From Mycobacterium asiaticum (GTDB lineage Bacteria > Actinomycetota > Actinomycetes > Mycobacteriales > Mycobacteriaceae): a stretch of 39,572 nucleotides of DNA. Shown here in pieces: positions 39,030 to 39,572 of the stretch. The stretch is from positions 1-39,572 of the forward strand of contig NZ_LZKQ01000028.1 of NCBI RefSeq assembly GCF_001668675.1. The letters are read 5' to 3'. A program made the position numbers and the translations under genes. Numbering within the stretch: the first letter of the stretch is position 1; every line of letters begins with the position of its first letter. The notes beneath the pieces are model-generated. The model saw nothing but the letters and a program-made list of their open reading frames with translations, had not been told where the DNA came from and did no database searches.

Positions 39030-39572
39030 ATGCGGCACTACTACTCCGTGGACGCAATTCGCGACGCCGAAGCGCCGTTGTTGGCGAGCATGCCCGACGG
39101 GGCGTTGATGCGGCGCGCCGCTTACGGTCTGGCGACCGCGATCATGGGCGAACTCAGGGGCCGCACCGGCGGGGTGGCCGGGCGGCGGGTCTGCGCGGTC
39201 GTGGGTTCGGGTGACAACGGCGGCGACGCGCTGTGGGCGGCCACGTTCCTGCGCCGTCGCGGCGCCGCGGCCGACGCGATACTGCTCAACCCCGAACGCG
39301 CCCACCAGAAGGGACTGGCGGCGTTCCGCAAGGCCGGCGGCCAGGTCGTCGAAAAGGTCCAGCCGGCAACGGATCTGGTCGTCGACGGGGCGGCGTGCAC
39401 GGCGGGTCCGCTGATCGCCCCGGTCGCCACGTCCACTCCGCTGGGAATGTCGACCGCGACCACCGCGATGTCGCCGATGCCCTCGAACACCTCGGCTGCG
39501 GCCGCGTGGAGCTCGTCGACATTGGGCTGGACCTGCCCGAGACCGACATGTTGGGATTCGAGGCGGCCGACG
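39030..39572 (+). pseudogene. nnr: nnr (NAD(P)H-hydrate epimerase/dehydratase), partial and apparently disrupted by an internal inversion
   Basis: Residues 1-120 from the ATG at 39030 follow Rv3433c closely: MRHYYSVDAIRDAEAPLLAS, VCAVVGSGDNGGDALWAATF (epimerase nucleotide-binding loop) and ATDLVVDG. After 39389 the plus-strand reading becomes meaningless Ser/Thr/Pro-rich sequence. The minus strand of 39390-39502 instead encodes the missing conserved piece (VAVDIPSGVDVATGAISG). From 39497 the plus strand again encodes the family (CGRVELVDIGLDLPETDM) but in another frame. The gene also runs off the right edge. As read it cannot make an intact enzyme that repairs hydrated NAD(P)H. Confidence 0.85.
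39390..39496 (-). other. inverted segment inside nnr
   Basis: The reverse complement reads AAAAEVFEGIGDIAVVAVDI then PSGVDVATGAISGPAVHAA, the expected middle of Nnr. Its right edge falls in TGCGGCCGC (39497-39505), whose reverse complement GCGGCCGCA starts the inverted piece, so the two ancestral edges were inverted repeats. From recollected homologues, about 97 bases (the pieces around VVGISG and VTVTFGGLKP) are also missing. Confidence 0.85.

Noticed and set aside
39122..39490. Minus-strand ORF with VDIPSGVD as a separate gene
   Set aside because: Only the inverted nnr piece is homologous; the rest is antisense to the intact nnr N-terminus.

Overview
The window is high-GC chromosomal DNA from a slow-growing Mycobacterium. 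The signs are a PE_PGRS gene, an LpqH-type lipoprotein, cutinase-like proteins, F420-dependent (LLM) oxidoreductases, a complete ESX-4 type VII secretion locus, and ribosomal and cell-wall genes in the order known from M. tuberculosis Rv3465 to Rv3433c (reversed here). The species cannot be named from the sequence alone. Homologue names with Rv numbers come from memory of that genome, not from a search.

Layout. 100-3683 (minus): a valine catabolism operon mmsA-fadE9-mmsB. 3797-6271 (minus): a PE_PGRS protein carrying an aspartic-protease-like domain, then an LpqH-like lipoprotein. 6363-9713 (minus): rmlB-rmlC for dTDP-rhamnose, preceded by two tandem LLM paralogues. 9955-14638 (plus): infA-rpmJ-rpsM-rpsK-rpsD-rpoA-rplQ-truA, the translation/transcription operon. 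14635-16121 (minus): two cutinase-like esterases. 16249-25708: ESX-4, with eccB4 (plus), eccD4-mycP4 (minus), then eccC4, an Rv3446c-family gene, esxU and esxT (plus). 25877-28267 (plus): rplM-rpsI-glmM. 28318-29945 (plus): a coupled pair with features of type VII secretion substrates. 29950-32711 (minus): four genes (DUF2510 protein, alpha/beta-hydrolase-fold protein, SnoaL-like protein, LLM oxidoreductase). 32796-38033 (plus): glmS, three tandem DUF4436 membrane proteins and a rhomboid-like protein. 38030-38953 (minus): a TIGR00027-type methyltransferase. 39030 to the right edge (plus): nnr, which appears broken by a small internal inversion.

How the genes work together. The centre is a compact growth block (translation factors, RNA polymerase alpha, ribosomal proteins, and glmM/glmS for UDP-GlcNAc supply) wrapped around ESX-4. 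Translational coupling is heavy: 4-nt ATGA/GTGA overlaps occur at eccD4/mycP4, eccC4/Rv3446c-like, esxU/esxT, rplM/rpsI, the hydrolase/SnoaL pair and two DUF4436 copies. Convergent neighbours share bases at their stops (truA/cutinase, eccB4/mycP4, rhomboid-like/methyltransferase).

The most striking observation is in nnr. Residues 1-120 read normally on the plus strand. The conserved VDIPSGVD segment that should follow lies on the minus strand, and plus-strand coding then resumes in another frame. This is either a real micro-inversion with deletion or an assembly error. Also notable are local gene amplification (three DUF4436 copies, two LLM copies) and the candidate secreted pair downstream of ESX-4. 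No gap between genes exceeds 300 bases; the longest is 9714-9954, holding the infA promoter region. I saw no tRNA, rRNA, CRISPR array or insertion sequence.
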